The notes under the pieces are model-generated. The model searched no databases. It was not told the origin of the DNA and worked only from the letters and a program-made list of their open reading frames with translations. Below are positions 41,680 to 53,348 of a stretch of 64,000 nucleotides of DNA, piece by piece. The number at the start of each line of letters is the position of its first letter. Positions within the stretch are counted from its first letter, which is position 1. A program made the position numbers and the translations under genes. This DNA comes from Vibrio sp. RE88 (GTDB taxonomy: Bacteria; Pseudomonadota; Gammaproteobacteria; Enterobacterales; Vibrionaceae), in NCBI RefSeq assembly GCF_013113835.1, contig NZ_VTYQ01000002.1:186001-250000 (forward strand). The letters are read 5' to 3'.

Positions 41680-43380
41680 ATGGAGCAACGCTACGATTAT
41701 ATCATCGTTGGTGCGGGTTCGGCTGGTTGTGTACTGGCTGACCGGTTGTCTGAAAGTGGCGAGCATCAAGTCCTTTTGCTCGAAGCTGGCGGGACGGATA
41801 AGAGCATTTTCATCCAAATGCCGACCGCACTGTCTTACCCGATGAATACAGAAAAGTACGCGTGGCAATTTGAGACCATCGCTGAAGAGGGCTTGGATGG
41901 GCGCAAATTACATTGTCCTCGAGGTAAAGTGCTGGGTGGCAGCTCTTCAATCAACGGAATGGTTTATGTCCGTGGTCATGCCTGTGATTTTGACGAGTGG
42001 GAAGAACAAGGAGCAAAAGGTTGGAACTACAAGTCTTGTTTACCTTATTTCCGCCGTGCTGAATCATGGAACGGTGGTGAAGATGATTATCGTGGAGGAA
42101 ACGGTCCGGTCGGAACCTGTAATGGTAACGACATGAAACTTAATCCACTGTATCAAGCCTTTATTGAAGCGGGTAAAGAAGCGGGTTATCCGGAAACTGC
42201 AGATTACAACGGTTATCAGCAGGAAGGTTTTGGCCCTATGCACATGACGGTGGATAAAGGCGTCCGTGCTTCCACTTCTAACGCCTACTTAAGACGCGCA
42301 CTGAAACGTTCTAATCTGACACTAATTAAAGGTGTTGTTGCCCACAAGGTGTTACTGGATGGCAAAAAAGCGATTGGCGTAGAGTTCGAACGCTCTGGAA
42401 AAATCGTCAAGAGTTATGCCAATAAAGAAGTGGTATCGAGTGCAGGCTCAATCGGGTCAGTTCAACTGTTGCAATTGTCAGGCATTGGACCTGAATCAGT
42501 ACTCAAAAATGCTGGTGTTGAAGTAAAACATGATTTGCCGGGGGTAGGTGAGAACCTTCAAGATCACCTTGAGGTGTACTTCCAGTACCACTGTGAAAAA
42601 CCAATTACGCTCAACAGTAAACTAGGTCTCGTAAGCAAAGGGATGATCGGTGCAGAGTGGATCCTGACCCGTAAAGGTTTAGGCGCAACGAACCACTTTG
42701 AGTCATGCGCATTTATCCGTTCTCGCAAAGGGCTGAAGTGGCCGAACATTCAATATCACTTCCTGCCAGCGGCGATGCGCTACGATGGTCAGGCGGCGTT
42801 TGATGGTCATGGTTTTCAGGTTCATGTCGGTCCGAACAAACCACAGAGCCGCGGAAGTGTCGCTATTATCTCAACTAATCCAAGTGACAAACCAAAAATC
42901 GAGTTTAACTACATTTCAACGGAGCAAGACCGTCAGGACTGGCGTGACTGTATTCGTCTGACCCGTGAAATCCTTTCTCAACCAGCCATGGACGCCTATC
43001 GCGGTAGCGAAATTCAGCCGGGTGAAACCATCGTAACTGATGAAGCGATTGATGAGTGGGTGAAACAAAACGTGGAGAGTGCCTACCACCCATCATGCAG
43101 TTGCAAGATGGGGGCAGAAGATGACCCGATGTCAGTATTGGATGAGCAATGTCGAGTCCGTGGCATCGAAGGATTGCGAGTTGTGGACTCTTCTATCTTC
43201 CCAACGATTCCAAATGGCAACCTCAATGCACCGACCATCATGGTCGCGGAACGTGCTGCTGATTTGATATTGGGTAAGCCTCTGATTGAAGGGAAAGAAT
43301 TACCAGTATGGATTGCTCCGGACTGGGAAGAAAAACAGAGAACCAAGACACCGAAAAGAGACGTGTCGTCTATCTCGTAA
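41680..43380 (+). CDS. betA: Choline dehydrogenase
   Basis: A 566-residue GMC-family flavoprotein that oxidises choline to betaine aldehyde at the membrane. It shows the FAD-binding start [17 protein letters not shown], the GMC signature [18 protein letters not shown], and the C-terminal [17 protein letters not shown] with the active-site His region ([13 protein letters not shown]). Length matches BetA. A ribosome site (cggaga) lies before ATG 41680. Confidence 0.95.
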   Translation: MEQRYDYIIVGAGSAGCVLADRLSESGEHQVLLLEAGGTDKSIFIQMPTALSYPMNTEKYAWQFETIAEEGLDGRKLHCPRGKVLGGSSSINGMVYVRGHACDFDEWEEQGAKGWNYKSCLPYFRRAESWNGGEDDYRGGNGPVGTCNGNDMKLNPLYQAFIEAGKEAGYPETADYNGYQQEGFGPMHMTVDKGVRASTSNAYLRRALKRSNLTLIKGVVAHKVLLDGKKAIGVEFERSGKIVKSYANKEVVSSAGSIGSVQLLQLSGIGPESVLKNAGVEVKHDLPGVGENLQDHLEVYFQYHCEKPITLNSKLGLVSKGMIGAEWILTRKGLGATNHFESCAFIRSRKGLKWPNIQYHFLPAAMRYDGQAAFDGHGFQVHVGPNKPQSRGSVAIISTNPSDKPKIEFNYISTEQDRQDWRDCIRLTREILSQPAMDAYRGSEIQPGETIVTDEAIDEWVKQNVESAYHPSCSCKMGAEDDPMSVLDEQCRVRGIEGLRVVDSSIFPTIPNGNLNAPTIMVAERAADLILGKPLIEGKELPVWIAPDWEEKQRTKTPKRDVSSIS

Positions 43381-43408
43381 AGTCAGTAAATATTACAAGG
43401 AAATTATT

Positions 43409-44347
43409 ATGTCTATGATGACAAAAACGCTGTCGACTATCGCTCTTAGCACGATGGCAACAGCGGCATATGCCAACCAGTGTGAAACCGTTCGATTTGC
43501 AGATGTAGGCTGGACTGATATTACCGCTACAACAGCAGTCACTAGCGAACTGCTTAAAGGTATGGGTTACAAAACGAAAACAGATTTACTGTCTGTACCC
43601 GTCACTTACTCGTCAATGGCAAACGGTGATATCGATATCTTCCTTGGCAACTGGATGCCAACCATGGAGGGAGATATCGCTAAATACCGTGAAGCCGGAA
43701 CAGTAGAAACAGTTCGAGCAAACCTTGAAGGCGCGAAATACACGTTAGCCGTACCTAAATATGTTTATGATGCGGGCGTAAAAAGCTTCGCTGACATAGC
43801 AAAAAATGCCGACAAATTTAAAGATCGAATTTACGGCATTGAGCCTGGCAATGATGGAAACCGCCTGATTCAGTCAATGATTGATAGTGATGCGTTTGGC
43901 CTTAAAGATTTCAGCCTCGTTGAGTCTAGTGAGGCGGGTATGGTTTCGCAGGTATCACGAGCGGCTCGTCGCAACCAGTGGATTGTTTATCTCGGCTGGG
44001 CACCACACCCAATGAACAGCAATGTCGATATGGAATACCTAGACGGTGGTGATGACTTCTTCGGCCCGAACTACGGTGGCGCGAATGTATACACCAACGT
44101 ACGTTCTAACTATCTAAATGAATGTCAAAACGTGGGTCAGCTGCTTCAGAATCTAGAATTTAGCCTAGAGATGGAGAATGAGTTGATGGAAGCGATCCTC
44201 AACCAAAACGTCAAACCATCAAAGGCGGCTCTTAAGTGGCTGCAAGCGAACCCAGAGCAAGTGAAATCTTGGCTTAAAGGTGTAAAGACTCTCTCTGGTA
44301 GTGATGCAGCAGAAGCTGTAATCAACTACGTCAAATCAAATGCATAA
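43409..44347 (+). CDS. proX: Glycine betaine/choline-binding protein
   Basis: A 312-residue periplasmic binding protein with signal peptide (start at ATG 43409 behind acaagg; cleavage after AYA). It shows the OpuAC pattern: VRFADVGWTDITATTAV, GNWMPTMEGD, FGLKDFSLVES and WAPHPMN, with aromatic residues for the betaine box. It lies 28 bp after betA. A stem-loop after it probably protects its mRNA, giving more binding protein than permease. Confidence 0.93.
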   Translation: MSMMTKTLSTIALSTMATAAYANQCETVRFADVGWTDITATTAVTSELLKGMGYKTKTDLLSVPVTYSSMANGDIDIFLGNWMPTMEGDIAKYREAGTVETVRANLEGAKYTLAVPKYVYDAGVKSFADIAKNADKFKDRIYGIEPGNDGNRLIQSMIDSDAFGLKDFSLVESSEAGMVSQVSRAARRNQWIVYLGWAPHPMNSNVDMEYLDGGDDFFGPNYGGANVYTNVRSNYLNECQNVGQLLQNLEFSLEMENELMEAILNQNVKPSKAALKWLQANPEQVKSWLKGVKTLSGSDAAEAVINYVKSNA

Positions 44348-44353
44348 AGTGAC

Positions 44354-44377
44354 TAGGTGGGCGTTTTCGCCCACCTA
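44354..44377 (+). promoter_or_regulatory. Stem-loop between proX and proW
   Basis: A 10-bp stem (taggtgggcg / cgcccaccta) with a 4-base loop but no T run. Position after a binding-protein gene suggests mRNA stabilisation or partial termination. Confidence 0.6.
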
Positions 44378-44395
44378 ACAACGTAAGGTTTTATT

Positions 44396-45238
44396 GTGAA
44401 TTTTATTACCAACAACAAAATCCCTGTGGGTGAATGGATGGAAACGGGCGTCGACTGGCTGACAATGAATGCAGCAGGTTTTTTCGATTCTGTTTCTTAT
44501 TTTCTTGAAACCATCATTCTTTTTGTTGTCGATATTTTTAAGTGGATGCCACCGGCGTTGCCTATTCTTCTTACCGCGGCTATTGCTTGGTACCTACATC
44601 GCAGCATTCCTCTCGTGCTGTTTATCATCGGTGCACTTCTGACGATTCTGAACCTTGGCTACTGGCAAGAAATGCTGGAAACCTTTGTCTTAGTATTTGC
44701 TGCGACAACGATTTCCGTATTAATTGGCGTTCCAGTTGGCGTAATGGCGGCGCATCGACCGTGGCTATATACCTTATTGCGGCCAATATTGGACTTGATG
44801 CAAACCGTTCCTACTTTTGTATACCTGATACCAACTTTGGTGTTGTTCGGTTTGGGCATCGTTCCTGGGCTAATTTCGACCATCATCTTTGCGATCGCTG
44901 CGCCTATCCGCCTGACTTATCTGGGTATTACCAAAGTGCCGGAAGAGTTGATCGAAGCAGGGCAGGCATTTGGTGCCAGCAAAATGAAACTGTTATTCAA
45001 AGTGGAACTACCTGCGGCGCTACCAAGCATTATGGCGGGTATCACCCAATGTATTATGTTGTCGCTTTCCATGGTGGTGATTGCCGCTCTAGTCGGGGCA
45101 GATGGTCTGGGTAAACCAGTTGTTCGCGCTTTGAACACTGTGAATATTTCTCAGGGTTTTGAAGCTGGTCTCGCTATTGTGCTGGTTGCGATCATCCTAG
45201 ATCGCTTGTGTAAATCTCCAAATCAGAAGGAAGTGTAA
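44396..45238 (+). CDS. proW: Betaine ABC transporter permease
   Basis: A 280-residue membrane protein of the ProW/OpuAB type with about 6-7 membrane segments and the EAA loop (EAGQAFGASKMKLLFKVELP). It starts at GTG 44396 behind a taaggt site. It forms the channel with ProV and ProX. It ends 2 bp before proV. Confidence 0.93.
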   Translation: MNFITNNKIPVGEWMETGVDWLTMNAAGFFDSVSYFLETIILFVVDIFKWMPPALPILLTAAIAWYLHRSIPLVLFIIGALLTILNLGYWQEMLETFVLVFAATTISVLIGVPVGVMAAHRPWLYTLLRPILDLMQTVPTFVYLIPTLVLFGLGIVPGLISTIIFAIAAPIRLTYLGITKVPEELIEAGQAFGASKMKLLFKVELPAALPSIMAGITQCIMLSLSMVVIAALVGADGLGKPVVRALNTVNISQGFEAGLAIVLVAIILDRLCKSPNQKEV

Positions 45239-45240
45239 TC

Positions 45241-46428
45241 ATGGATGCGATTAAGATTCAAAACCTTGATGTTGTATTTGGTGATCAGCCACAGAAGGCC
45301 TTATCTCTACTGGATGAAGGAAAAGCACGTCAGGAAATTATCGATCAAACAGGGCAGGTTGTGGGTGTCGATAACGTCACCATGAGCGTTAAAGAAGGCG
45401 AAATCTGTGTGTTAATGGGTTTATCTGGTTCAGGTAAATCAAGCCTACTTAGGGCAGTGAATGGTTTGAACTCTATCAGCCGCGGCTCGTTGCAAATCAA
45501 GGATGGCGATAATCAAGTCGAGCTCTCTTCTTGCAATGACGAAACGCTAAGACACCTGCGCACTCATAGAGTATCTATGGTATTCCAGAAGTTTGCCTTA
45601 ATGCCATGGCTGACCGTGCTCGACAACGTTGCATTTGGTCTTGAAATGCAAGGTATGCCGAAAGCTGAACGACGAGCGAAAGCACGTGAGCAGCTGGAAA
45701 TGGTCGAGCTTTCAGACTGGGAGCACAAGTATCCGCATGAGTTATCTGGTGGTATGCAGCAGCGTGTTGGCTTAGCAAGAGCGTTCGCGATGGACACCGA
45801 TATTCTCTTAATGGACGAGCCATTTTCTGCGCTTGATCCATTGATTCGCGCCCAATTACAAGATGAGCTTATCCAGCTGCAGAAAAAGCTTAATAAGACG
45901 ATTCTGTTTGTCAGCCATGATCTCGACGAAGCACTTAAAATTGGCAACAACATTGCCATCATGGAATCGGGAAAACTGATTCAACACGGCAAGCCAGAGC
46001 AAATCGTGCTATCTCCAGAAAACGACTATGTTAAAGATTTTGTCTCTCACACGAACCCGCTTAATGTGCTAAAAGGTCGCTCTCTGATGCAACCCGCAAG
46101 TGAGTTAGAGCAGGAAGACGCGAGATGGCAGATCTGTCCGATGCAGAAAGTCTGGGTTGAAGAACGTAACAACCAACTGCATCTAGACAACAAAGCCGAT
46201 CTTAAACTGGTTGATTGGCGTGATGATGAGATAAAACTGAGCGATATCGATAAAGAATCTGTGGTAATCGCTAGCCCAGACATCGGTATGCGCGAGGCGA
46301 TCAAACTGAAACAGCGGAGTGGTCAGCCAATTCTGTTAGTTGAGAATGGTGAGCTAATTGGTGTGCTAGACGACAGCGATTTTTACGCAGGTTTGTTGGG
46401 AAAGCACCATAAGCCACAAGCAGCGTAA
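45241..46428 (+). CDS. proV: Betaine ABC transporter ATPase
   Basis: A 395-residue ATPase: Walker A GLSGSGKSS, signature LSGGMQQRVGLAR, Walker B ILLMDEPFSALDP and switch His (VSHDLDEAL). The C-terminal ~110 residues carry the regulatory CBS-like part typical of ProV. Last gene of the operon; a hairpin follows. Together with ProX and ProW it imports choline or betaine for the bet enzymes. Confidence 0.94.
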   Translation: MDAIKIQNLDVVFGDQPQKALSLLDEGKARQEIIDQTGQVVGVDNVTMSVKEGEICVLMGLSGSGKSSLLRAVNGLNSISRGSLQIKDGDNQVELSSCNDETLRHLRTHRVSMVFQKFALMPWLTVLDNVAFGLEMQGMPKAERRAKAREQLEMVELSDWEHKYPHELSGGMQQRVGLARAFAMDTDILLMDEPFSALDPLIRAQLQDELIQLQKKLNKTILFVSHDLDEALKIGNNIAIMESGKLIQHGKPEQIVLSPENDYVKDFVSHTNPLNVLKGRSLMQPASELEQEDARWQICPMQKVWVEERNNQLHLDNKADLKLVDWRDDEIKLSDIDKESVVIASPDIGMREAIKLKQRSGQPILLVENGELIGVLDDSDFYAGLLGKHHKPQAA

Positions 46429-46437
46429 ATGTGCAGT

Positions 46438-46500
46438 AGAGAAGAGTAGGTAAACAACCTACAAATCACGGTTGATAGACTTACCGCTCTTCTCTTTGCT
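46438..46500 (+). terminator. Stem-loop at end of bet-pro operon
   Basis: Outer stem agagaagag / ctcttctct (46438-46446 and 46487-46495) encloses a small inner hairpin (gtaggt / acctac). Tail is ttt only, so it may be a weak terminator. Confidence 0.5.
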
Positions 46501-46577
46501 AGCTGTGCCTTCCAGCGAGCATTTGAACGAACAAATAATGGCTAAGCTATCTGAGCGTAGCCATTGGGGGCCCCACC

Positions 46578-47195
46578 TCAGTGGCTGAACAGACCCGTTC
46601 GAATAAACTGGTCAATTTGTTTTGGCACGAAAGAGGTGTAGATCATGCTCGTGTGAGCACTGTGAACTTCAATATGGTCGGTCATGCCGTCTATCGTGGT
46701 CTCTTCAACTGTCACCGTTCCATCCGATAGTGTCTGATTGCCCATCATTAACAAGGCTCTGGCCCCTACAGCCATAGTTCCGGCAATGCTGCCAAGCTTT
46801 TGTGGGAAGCGCCAGACGTCATCGTGTTCTTCCAGTCCAAAGTCCGCTGCGTTACCCAAGACAGCCCCCATCCCTAAATCTTGAATACGGCTAACAATCG
46901 ATGCTCCCCGTAGGGGGGAGCCGACGGCAACAACGTGTGAAATCTGTTTTTCGTCTGGTCGTCGAGACGCGAGGTAATGTTTGATTATCAGGCCACCAAG
47001 GCTATGGCCGACCAAAACGTTAGGCTCGGTGTGAGAGAGTGCTGAGTCTATTGTGCTGAAAACTTTATGCTCATCAATAGACACACTGTTGTAGCTAATG
47101 GTTTGAGTGTTATAGCCATAAGAGCGCAACTTTTGGCTAAGTGGCTGCATCGCGATTCCGTGCATGTACAGACCATGAAGAATGATTATTTTCAT
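46578..47195 (-). CDS. Alpha/beta hydrolase
   Basis: Start chosen at 47195 behind gaggaa. A 205-residue hydrolase of the small lipase/esterase type: oxyanion LHGLYMHG, nucleophile GHSLGG, a likely catalytic Asp in SDGTVTVEE and His in HSAHTSM. No signal peptide. Substrate unknown. Monocistronic. Confidence 0.75.
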   Translation of the reverse strand: MKIIILHGLYMHGIAMQPLSQKLRSYGYNTQTISYNSVSIDEHKVFSTIDSALSHTEPNVLVGHSLGGLIIKHYLASRRPDEKQISHVVAVGSPLRGASIVSRIQDLGMGAVLGNAADFGLEEHDDVWRFPQKLGSIAGTMAVGARALLMMGNQTLSDGTVTVEETTIDGMTDHIEVHSAHTSMIYTSFVPKQIDQFIRTGLFSH

Positions 47196-47325
47196 CGGAT
47201 TCCTCATTACAAAATCTATGTTTTATTTTGCCAACTCTGCTCAATGTAAGCCAGTGACAGATTGGATATTTGATGCTCAGCAGACAATAATCGCGCAGTG
47301 AGTTAGAGAGAGTACTCAGTGATAA

Positions 47326-47357
47326 GCCGCTAAATCGACAATGTGGTGTTTAGCGGC
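47326..47357 (-). terminator. Stem-loop after lipoprotein gene
   Basis: Perfect 9-bp arms (gccgctaaa / tttagcggc) with a 14-base loop, 20 bp past the stop of the 47377 gene. No T run, so only a candidate terminator. Confidence 0.4.
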
Positions 47358-47376
47358 AAATGATTAGATCGCCTGA

Positions 47377-48138
47377 TTAAGTGCGAGTGAAACGGAAAGT
47401 CTGTAGTTTGGTTTGATGGCCATCGATGAATGCGTAGCTGTCGATAGTCCAGATATTGTTTCCAGCGAAGCCAAGCTCAACGTGGATGTCTGCCGAGTTT
47501 ACCCCTTCGTAAATAACATCACTCACATTGGTCGGATAGAAGTTGTAACGGTTTGCTTGCGGTTGAAATTCTCCCGCAAAATTGACTGCGACGGATTTTG
47601 CGTTATTAACTAGGTTTAACTGATAGCCTGCTTCCGGAGTGAAAGAGAATTCCGCAGTAAAGTTGATGCCTTGATCATTAACTAAAGTCACATCGGCCTG
47701 AGTGGTTCTTGCCAGTTTGCCCTCTGCATTAATTGGATCTACACCAGAAAGTTCCTGATGATGGTTTTGGATGTTTACATTCCAGTTTCCAACAAAGTTA
47801 TCCAACTGTTCCCAATTTTGTGTTTGGCTGCTGTCGTTATTCCCGTTGGCTATATTAGCAATGGCTTGATCCCTGCTTTCTGAACGTATCCCTTCGCGGT
47901 TGTTTTGAATGTCGGCTGATGCACCAGTAACGCCACCGGCGACCCCTCCGGCCACCGCGCCTTTCATTGCGAGTTCAGCATCACCCGTTAAGGCTCCAAG
48001 CGTTAAGCCAAGAAGCGCACCGCCAGCAGCACCTTGTTTTGTGAGCGCATTGGGATCATCTTCGCCTGGGGTGACACAACCAGCTAAAAGAGGTAGAGAA
48101 ATTGCCGCAGCCAGTGAGGTCTTCAAAAATGTATTCAT
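47377..48138 (-). CDS. Glycine-zipper lipoprotein
   Basis: A 253-residue lipoprotein, start chosen at 48138 (MNTFLKTSLAAAISLPLLAGC, lipobox LAGC). Residues about 37-78 form a glycine zipper (GAAGGALLGLTLGALTG, AVAGGVAGGVTGA), a membrane-inserting motif. The C-terminal ~150 residues are beta-rich and lipocalin-like in look (DNFVGNWNVNIQN, KLQTFRFTRT). Probably an outer-membrane or periplasmic envelope protein. Confidence 0.7.
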   Translation of the reverse strand: MNTFLKTSLAAAISLPLLAGCVTPGEDDPNALTKQGAAGGALLGLTLGALTGDAELAMKGAVAGGVAGGVTGASADIQNNREGIRSESRDQAIANIANGNNDSSQTQNWEQLDNFVGNWNVNIQNHHQELSGVDPINAEGKLARTTQADVTLVNDQGINFTAEFSFTPEAGYQLNLVNNAKSVAVNFAGEFQPQANRYNFYPTNVSDVIYEGVNSADIHVELGFAGNNIWTIDSYAFIDGHQTKLQTFRFTRT

Positions 48139-48307
48139 AATACCTGCCCTAAAAAACATCGTTCAAAATGACCAAGACAGACTATCTATGAAATGTCAGA
48201 AAACGGTTATGAACAGTGTTCTATTATGTGTCGAGATGTTTCTTTTACAGGCGGGAAGTGAGCTTTAGTAGGGTAGACAATAGGTGCCTACCCTGAAAGT
48301 ACTTGGA

Positions 48308-49096
48308 TTAAATATAGATTTTGCTTTTCGAGTAAAGGACGGCGTCACCGGACACAATTACAGAGTCGTCTTGTACATGGCAATAGAGCGTGCCACCTCT
48401 TTTTGAGGCTTGGTAGGCCACGAGATTGGGTTTGCCAAGTTGCTCAGCCCAGTAGGGAGCTAGTCCGGCATGAATGGAACCCGTGACAGGGTCTTCACAA
48501 TCACCAACATCTGGCCAAAAGTAGCGAGAGACAAAATCATATTGTTGGCTTTCGGCTGAAACCACTAAGTCATAAGGTGCCAGCTTTTCTAAATATTCAC
48601 GACGAACCTGAACCTCAATGATATCTTGCTCATTCTCATAGAAAGCGAAATAGGCCTGTGGGCTTTTTAGTACGTGGCTTGGCTGAATGGAAAGTGCTTC
48701 CATTACTTCCGGCAGTACTTCAGATTCGATTGGTTTCCGATTTGGGAATGTCATTAATATTCGCCCAGACAGGTCTTTTTCAACTTCTAGTGAGCCTACA
48801 TGTCGTGTTTCAAACTCGATTTTTCCATTCAGAGCGAAAAATTGATAAAGCACATAGGAGGTGGCGAGTGTCGCGTGGCCACAAAAGTCGACCTCCGTGA
48901 CGGGAGAAAACCAGCGAATCTCATATCGGTTAGCACCAGTGGGTTTAACAAAAGCGGTTTCAGAAAGATTATTTTCTGCCGCAATGTTTTGCATTATTTC
49001 ATCGCTGAGCCAATCAGCTAGAGGAACTACTGCCGCGGAATTCCCTTTAAAGCGTTGAGTTGTAAATGCATCGCAGGTGAACATCTCCAGTTCCAT
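48308..49096 (-). CDS. PhzF-family protein
   Basis: Start chosen at ATG 49096, behind a perfect ggagag site. A 262-residue protein of the PhzF isomerase/epimerase-like family: FTCDAFTTQRFKGNSAAV, the catalytic Glu in NLSETAFV and the FCGHATLA motif, with DCEDPVTGSIHAGLAPYW in the second half. Members act on varied small molecules, so the substrate cannot be inferred. Confidence 0.85.
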   Translation of the reverse strand: MELEMFTCDAFTTQRFKGNSAAVVPLADWLSDEIMQNIAAENNLSETAFVKPTGANRYEIRWFSPVTEVDFCGHATLATSYVLYQFFALNGKIEFETRHVGSLEVEKDLSGRILMTFPNRKPIESEVLPEVMEALSIQPSHVLKSPQAYFAFYENEQDIIEVQVRREYLEKLAPYDLVVSAESQQYDFVSRYFWPDVGDCEDPVTGSIHAGLAPYWAEQLGKPNLVAYQASKRGGTLYCHVQDDSVIVSGDAVLYSKSKIYI

Positions 49097-49303
49097 ACTT
49101 CTCTCCAATCATTTTTGTGTATGTGTTTTGAAACTATATTCCCATGGTCGATCTTTTGTAATGGTTTACACACCGTGAGTGGGAGTGCCTTCGCAAAGGA
49201 TAATACTTTTGTTACATGCTGTTAATAGGAACTGGGATGGGCGCAAGAATTAGGAAGGGAGAAAGTTAGGCAGCACAGTATGATGAATGTACTGCCCAAG
49301 TTG

Positions 49304-50443
49304 TTATTTGAAGTTTACCAGAGATTCTCTAGTCAGTTCTTGAATGTTTTTCGCGCCAGTAAGTGTCATGGCAACGCGCATTTCTTTTTCGTACAGATCG
49401 AGAAGGTTTTCTACGCCTGCCTGTCCCTGTGCTGCAAGTGCATAGATGTAAGAGCGGCCTAGCATGGCACAATCTGCACCCAAGGCGAGCATTCGGACTA
49501 CATCCAGACCAGTGCGAATACCAGAATCAACAAAGATCTTCAGATCCCCTTTTACAGCATCAGCAATGCTTGGTAGTGCTTTAGCAGATGACATAACTCC
49601 ATCTAACTGGCGACCGCCGTGGTTGGAAACCACAATGCCATCAGCGCCAAATTTAACTGCATCTTTTGCGTCCTGCTCGTCGAGAATTCCTTTGATGACC
49701 ATTGGGCCATCCCAGAAGTCACGAATCCACTCGAGGTCTTTCCACGAGATAGAAGGGTCAAAGTTTTCACCTAACCAGCCAATATAGTCTTCGAGCTTCG
49801 TTGGCTCACCGCGGTAGGTTGAAATGTTGCCTAGGTCGTGCGGTTTACCAAACAGACCGACATCGAATGCCCAAGAAGGGTGACGCATCGCTTGAAAGAC
49901 TCGGCGCATTGCGGCATTTGGCCCGCTCATACCAGAATGCATGTCACGATAGCGAGCCCCCGGCACTGGCATATCAACCGTAAAGACGAGCGTTGTGACT
50001 CCAGCTGCTTTCGCGCGTTCAAGTACGTTTTTCATGAACCCGCGGTCTTTCAAAACGTAGAGCTGAAACCACATGGGTCTTGCGAGCTCTGGTGTGACTT
50101 CTTCAATAGGGCAGACGGACACGGTCGACATCGTAAATGGGATGCCTTTGTTTTCCGCTGCAATAGCGGCCTGTACTTCACCACGTCTCGCGTACATACC
50201 AGTTAGACCAACTGGAGATAGAGCAATAGGTAGAGCGAATTTTTCACCAAAGATTTCGGTTTCCAGGTTCAGATCAGACATGTTTTTGAGAACACGTTGT
50301 TTGAGGGCAATATCCGCGAGATCTTCGGTATTGCGTCTTAACGTGTGCTCTCCATAAGAACCACCATCAATATAGTGGAATAAGAACGGCGGAAGTTTAG
50401 ATTTAGCCGCTTTGCGGTAGTCTGTTGAAGCTGAGATGATCAT
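49304..50443 (-). CDS. lldD: L-lactate dehydrogenase, FMN-dependent
   Basis: A 379-residue FMN enzyme that oxidises L-lactate to pyruvate and feeds electrons to quinone. Typical parts are [38 protein letters not shown], and the catalytic His in [11 protein letters not shown], followed by [18 protein letters not shown]. Length fits LldD. It lies downstream of the lactate permease on the same strand (141-bp gap), a probable operon. Confidence 0.93.
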   Translation of the reverse strand: MIISASTDYRKAAKSKLPPFLFHYIDGGSYGEHTLRRNTEDLADIALKQRVLKNMSDLNLETEIFGEKFALPIALSPVGLTGMYARRGEVQAAIAAENKGIPFTMSTVSVCPIEEVTPELARPMWFQLYVLKDRGFMKNVLERAKAAGVTTLVFTVDMPVPGARYRDMHSGMSGPNAAMRRVFQAMRHPSWAFDVGLFGKPHDLGNISTYRGEPTKLEDYIGWLGENFDPSISWKDLEWIRDFWDGPMVIKGILDEQDAKDAVKFGADGIVVSNHGGRQLDGVMSSAKALPSIADAVKGDLKIFVDSGIRTGLDVVRMLALGADCAMLGRSYIYALAAQGQAGVENLLDLYEKEMRVAMTLTGAKNIQELTRESLVNFK

Positions 50444-50584
50444 AAATTCAGTCCTACATTTACATATTGGGGGCCTAGATAAGGCTGGAACGACATCTTT
50501 ATTAGATTAAAAAGGCGTTAATACCCGCAGTTATTCGACACTAGTGTCCAGTCTTGTCAGGGACAGGTATTAACGCGAAAAGGT

Positions 50585-52276
50585 TTACTTCATTAGAGCA
50601 TCGGTAATTTGGATACCATAAATGGCAACCAGACCAATAACGCCAGTCACTACAAGATAGTAGAACGTTGGGATAACGGTCTTGCGCAGCGTCGCACCTT
50701 CACGACCCAGAAGGCCGACGGTTGCTGAAGCCGCTACAACGTTATGAATCGCAATCATGTTACCTGCTGCAGCACCGACGGCTTGAAGAGCGACGACGAC
50801 TGCACTTGAAATAGACAACGTCTGGGCAACTTCAAATTGGAACTGACTAAACATCATGTTAGAGACGGTGTTTGAGCCTGCGATGAATGCACCCAAAGCA
50901 CCAACTGTTGCACTGAGTGCTGGGAATGCTTCACCCACCAAACCTGCAGCGAAGTTTGCGGTAGTAACAGGCATACTTGCTAAATCAGCACCGTTGATTC
51001 CAGAGTTGATAAAGATACGTACCATTGGGATCGTGAACACTAGTACGAAGCCCGCCCCAATCAATGTTTTGCTCGATTCACCAAACGCTTTCGTCAATGG
51101 GGCTGCACTGCGTGCTTGAAGTAGCACGGCAATCAAAGCGACAAACACTAAGATGCCACCAGGCAGATATAAAGGTTGGATCGCAGTACTGATGCCAGCT
51201 TCGCCAAGAATGTTGCCAAACGACAAACTCACACTACGTAGCATGGCTTTGAACTCAGCGCTGACACGACTCGCTACTAGGACGACAGCTAGAAGCACGT
51301 ATGGCAGCCAAGCCATAACCATGCTCATTGGCTTGTCTTTAGAATCCGCCAGATCAATCTTAAGAGAGCCTAACCATTCTGCAGGCCATTTCTTCTCGTC
51401 TTCAAAATCCCACGTTGATCTAGGAACAAGGAAGCCACGCTTAGCAGCTGAAACCACGATCGCTAAGCCAACCAGACCACCGATAAGTGATGGGAATTCT
51501 GCGCCCAAGAACACACCTGTTAATGCGTACGGAATAGTAAAAGCAAGGCCTGCAAAAACGGCAAATGGAAGAATGTCTAGGCCTTCTGTCCAGCTTCTGT
51601 TCTTGCCAAAGAAGCGCGTTAGCATCATCGCCATCAGTACAGGAATCAGAGTACCCACAGAAGCGTGGATCAGCGCAACGCTGGACGTTATCTGCTGAAG
51701 GTATGCGTCCCAGTTTGAGCCGTTAGCCACAAGCGCTTCGGTAATGTTGTGTGTGTCTAGACCTTTGTTCACGCCGACAATGATCGGAGTGCCCACGGCA
51801 CCGAAAGACACGGGTGTAGACTGAATCATCATGCCCATTAGAACGGCAGCAAGAGCAGGGAAGCCAATCGCGACCAGAAGCGGAGCAGCAATGGCCGCTG
51901 GGGTGCCAAAACCAGAGGCGCCTTCAATGAAAGAGCCAAAGCACCAAGCGATGATGATCGCCTGAACTCGACGGTCTGGCGAGATATTGGTAAATCCATT
52001 GCGGATGGTTGATATCGCGCCGGTATGCTTCAGTGTGTTGAGCAGGAAAATGGCGCCGAACACAATCCATAGAACAGAGACAGTGATGCCTAATCCTTGG
52101 AAAATAGAGGCAAGAACTCGGGTAGTAGACATATCCCAGAAGAATAGGGCAATAACAACTGTCAATCCGAAAGCGACAGGCATTGCGCGTTTAGCTGGCC
52201 AGTTGAGACCGACTAATAATATAGCCGCAACAACTATCGGCGAAAAGGCCACTAAGGCCAGTAAAGTTTCACTCAT
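50585..52276 (-). CDS. lldP: L-lactate permease
   Basis: Start chosen at 52276 ([15 protein letters not shown]). A 563-residue LctP-family transporter with about 12-14 membrane segments and the family motifs [17 protein letters not shown] and [13 protein letters not shown]. It imports L-lactate with protons, feeding LldD. The divergent LysR gene at 52444 is its likely regulator. Confidence 0.93.
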   Translation of the reverse strand: MSETLLALVAFSPIVVAAILLVGLNWPAKRAMPVAFGLTVVIALFFWDMSTTRVLASIFQGLGITVSVLWIVFGAIFLLNTLKHTGAISTIRNGFTNISPDRRVQAIIIAWCFGSFIEGASGFGTPAAIAAPLLVAIGFPALAAVLMGMMIQSTPVSFGAVGTPIIVGVNKGLDTHNITEALVANGSNWDAYLQQITSSVALIHASVGTLIPVLMAMMLTRFFGKNRSWTEGLDILPFAVFAGLAFTIPYALTGVFLGAEFPSLIGGLVGLAIVVSAAKRGFLVPRSTWDFEDEKKWPAEWLGSLKIDLADSKDKPMSMVMAWLPYVLLAVVLVASRVSAEFKAMLRSVSLSFGNILGEAGISTAIQPLYLPGGILVFVALIAVLLQARSAAPLTKAFGESSKTLIGAGFVLVFTIPMVRIFINSGINGADLASMPVTTANFAAGLVGEAFPALSATVGALGAFIAGSNTVSNMMFSQFQFEVAQTLSISSAVVVALQAVGAAAGNMIAIHNVVAASATVGLLGREGATLRKTVIPTFYYLVVTGVIGLVAIYGIQITDALMK

Positions 52277-52443
52277 TGGTACATCCTCGTACAGGCTTTT
52301 ACTTTTACAAATCAGGATTCTCAAGAATCTCTTAGATTTTATAATTGTGATATTTGTGTTAATTCGAGGTGAATTTACCCCTTTCTTTTTTATTGATATA
52401 GGGAAATAATGAAAATAATTAATTCCAAAAATGACATAATGGT

Positions 52444-53343
52444 ATGCGTGCGGACGATATAATCTTGTTTTCTCAGGTCGTAGAACTGGGTAGTTTTAGT
52501 AAGGTGGCAGAGATAAATAACCTTACAAATTCGGTAGTTAGCAAAAGGATTGCTCGATTAGAAGAAGAAATTGGTGTTCAACTATTATATCGAACTACGC
52601 GTAAATTGACGCTAACGGAGGCTGGCAAGGCGCTGACCCACGGCGCGAAAAATGTGAAGCAAGCCGCTCAGGAAGCAATGGATGCGGTATCAGGATTTGG
52701 TGAGAATATCAGCGGTCACATCAAAATGTCGGTCCCTTCAATCTCTGGCGATCTAATTTTGGCTGATGCAGTAGCGGAGTTTTGCAATTTACACCCGGGT
52801 TTAACGGTCGATATGTCCCTTGATAATCGCTTCGTTGACTTAGTAGAGGGTGGTTATGATTTAGTGATTCGCACAGGGTATCTTGAAGATTCCAGCCTCA
52901 TTGCTCGCCATATTCTTGATTCTCAATGGGTGGTCTGCGCATCACCTTCTTACATTGCACGTAATGGAAAACCGATTCAGCCTGAAGATCTTGTCACACA
53001 CAACTGCCTACAATACGCCTATCAAACCACTGGTGCTTCAGAGTGGGAGTTTAAGTCAAAATCGGGCAACTATATTGTGAAGGTATCTGGGTCTTTCTCG
53101 ACCGACAATGCGACGGCATTGAGGAAAGCGGCGTTGGGAGGGCATGGGATTGCGTATGTACCGCGATGCTTGGTTTATCACGATATTCGCAATGGTCAGC
53201 TGGTGGATCTGTTTCCTGAGTTGGTCGGTAAGCGGCTGGGAATTTACGCGGTGTACCCGTTTACTCGTCAACCACCCAATAAGGTTAAGCTGCTGATTGA
53301 GCACATTCGGGCTCGTTATCTGGCTATTTCACACTATTTCTAA
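52444..53343 (+). CDS. LysR-family regulator
   Basis: A 299-residue LysR protein. The helix-turn-helix is [23 protein letters not shown]; the effector domain starts near residue 90 ([13 protein letters not shown]). It is divergent from lldP across about 170 bp, the usual arrangement for an activator of the neighbouring operon. Its ligand is unknown; lactate is a guess. Confidence 0.85.
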   Translation: MRADDIILFSQVVELGSFSKVAEINNLTNSVVSKRIARLEEEIGVQLLYRTTRKLTLTEAGKALTHGAKNVKQAAQEAMDAVSGFGENISGHIKMSVPSISGDLILADAVAEFCNLHPGLTVDMSLDNRFVDLVEGGYDLVIRTGYLEDSSLIARHILDSQWVVCASPSYIARNGKPIQPEDLVTHNCLQYAYQTTGASEWEFKSKSGNYIVKVSGSFSTDNATALRKAALGGHGIAYVPRCLVYHDIRNGQLVDLFPELVGKRLGIYAVYPFTRQPPNKVKLLIEHIRARYLAISHYF

Positions 53344-53348
53344 AAAGA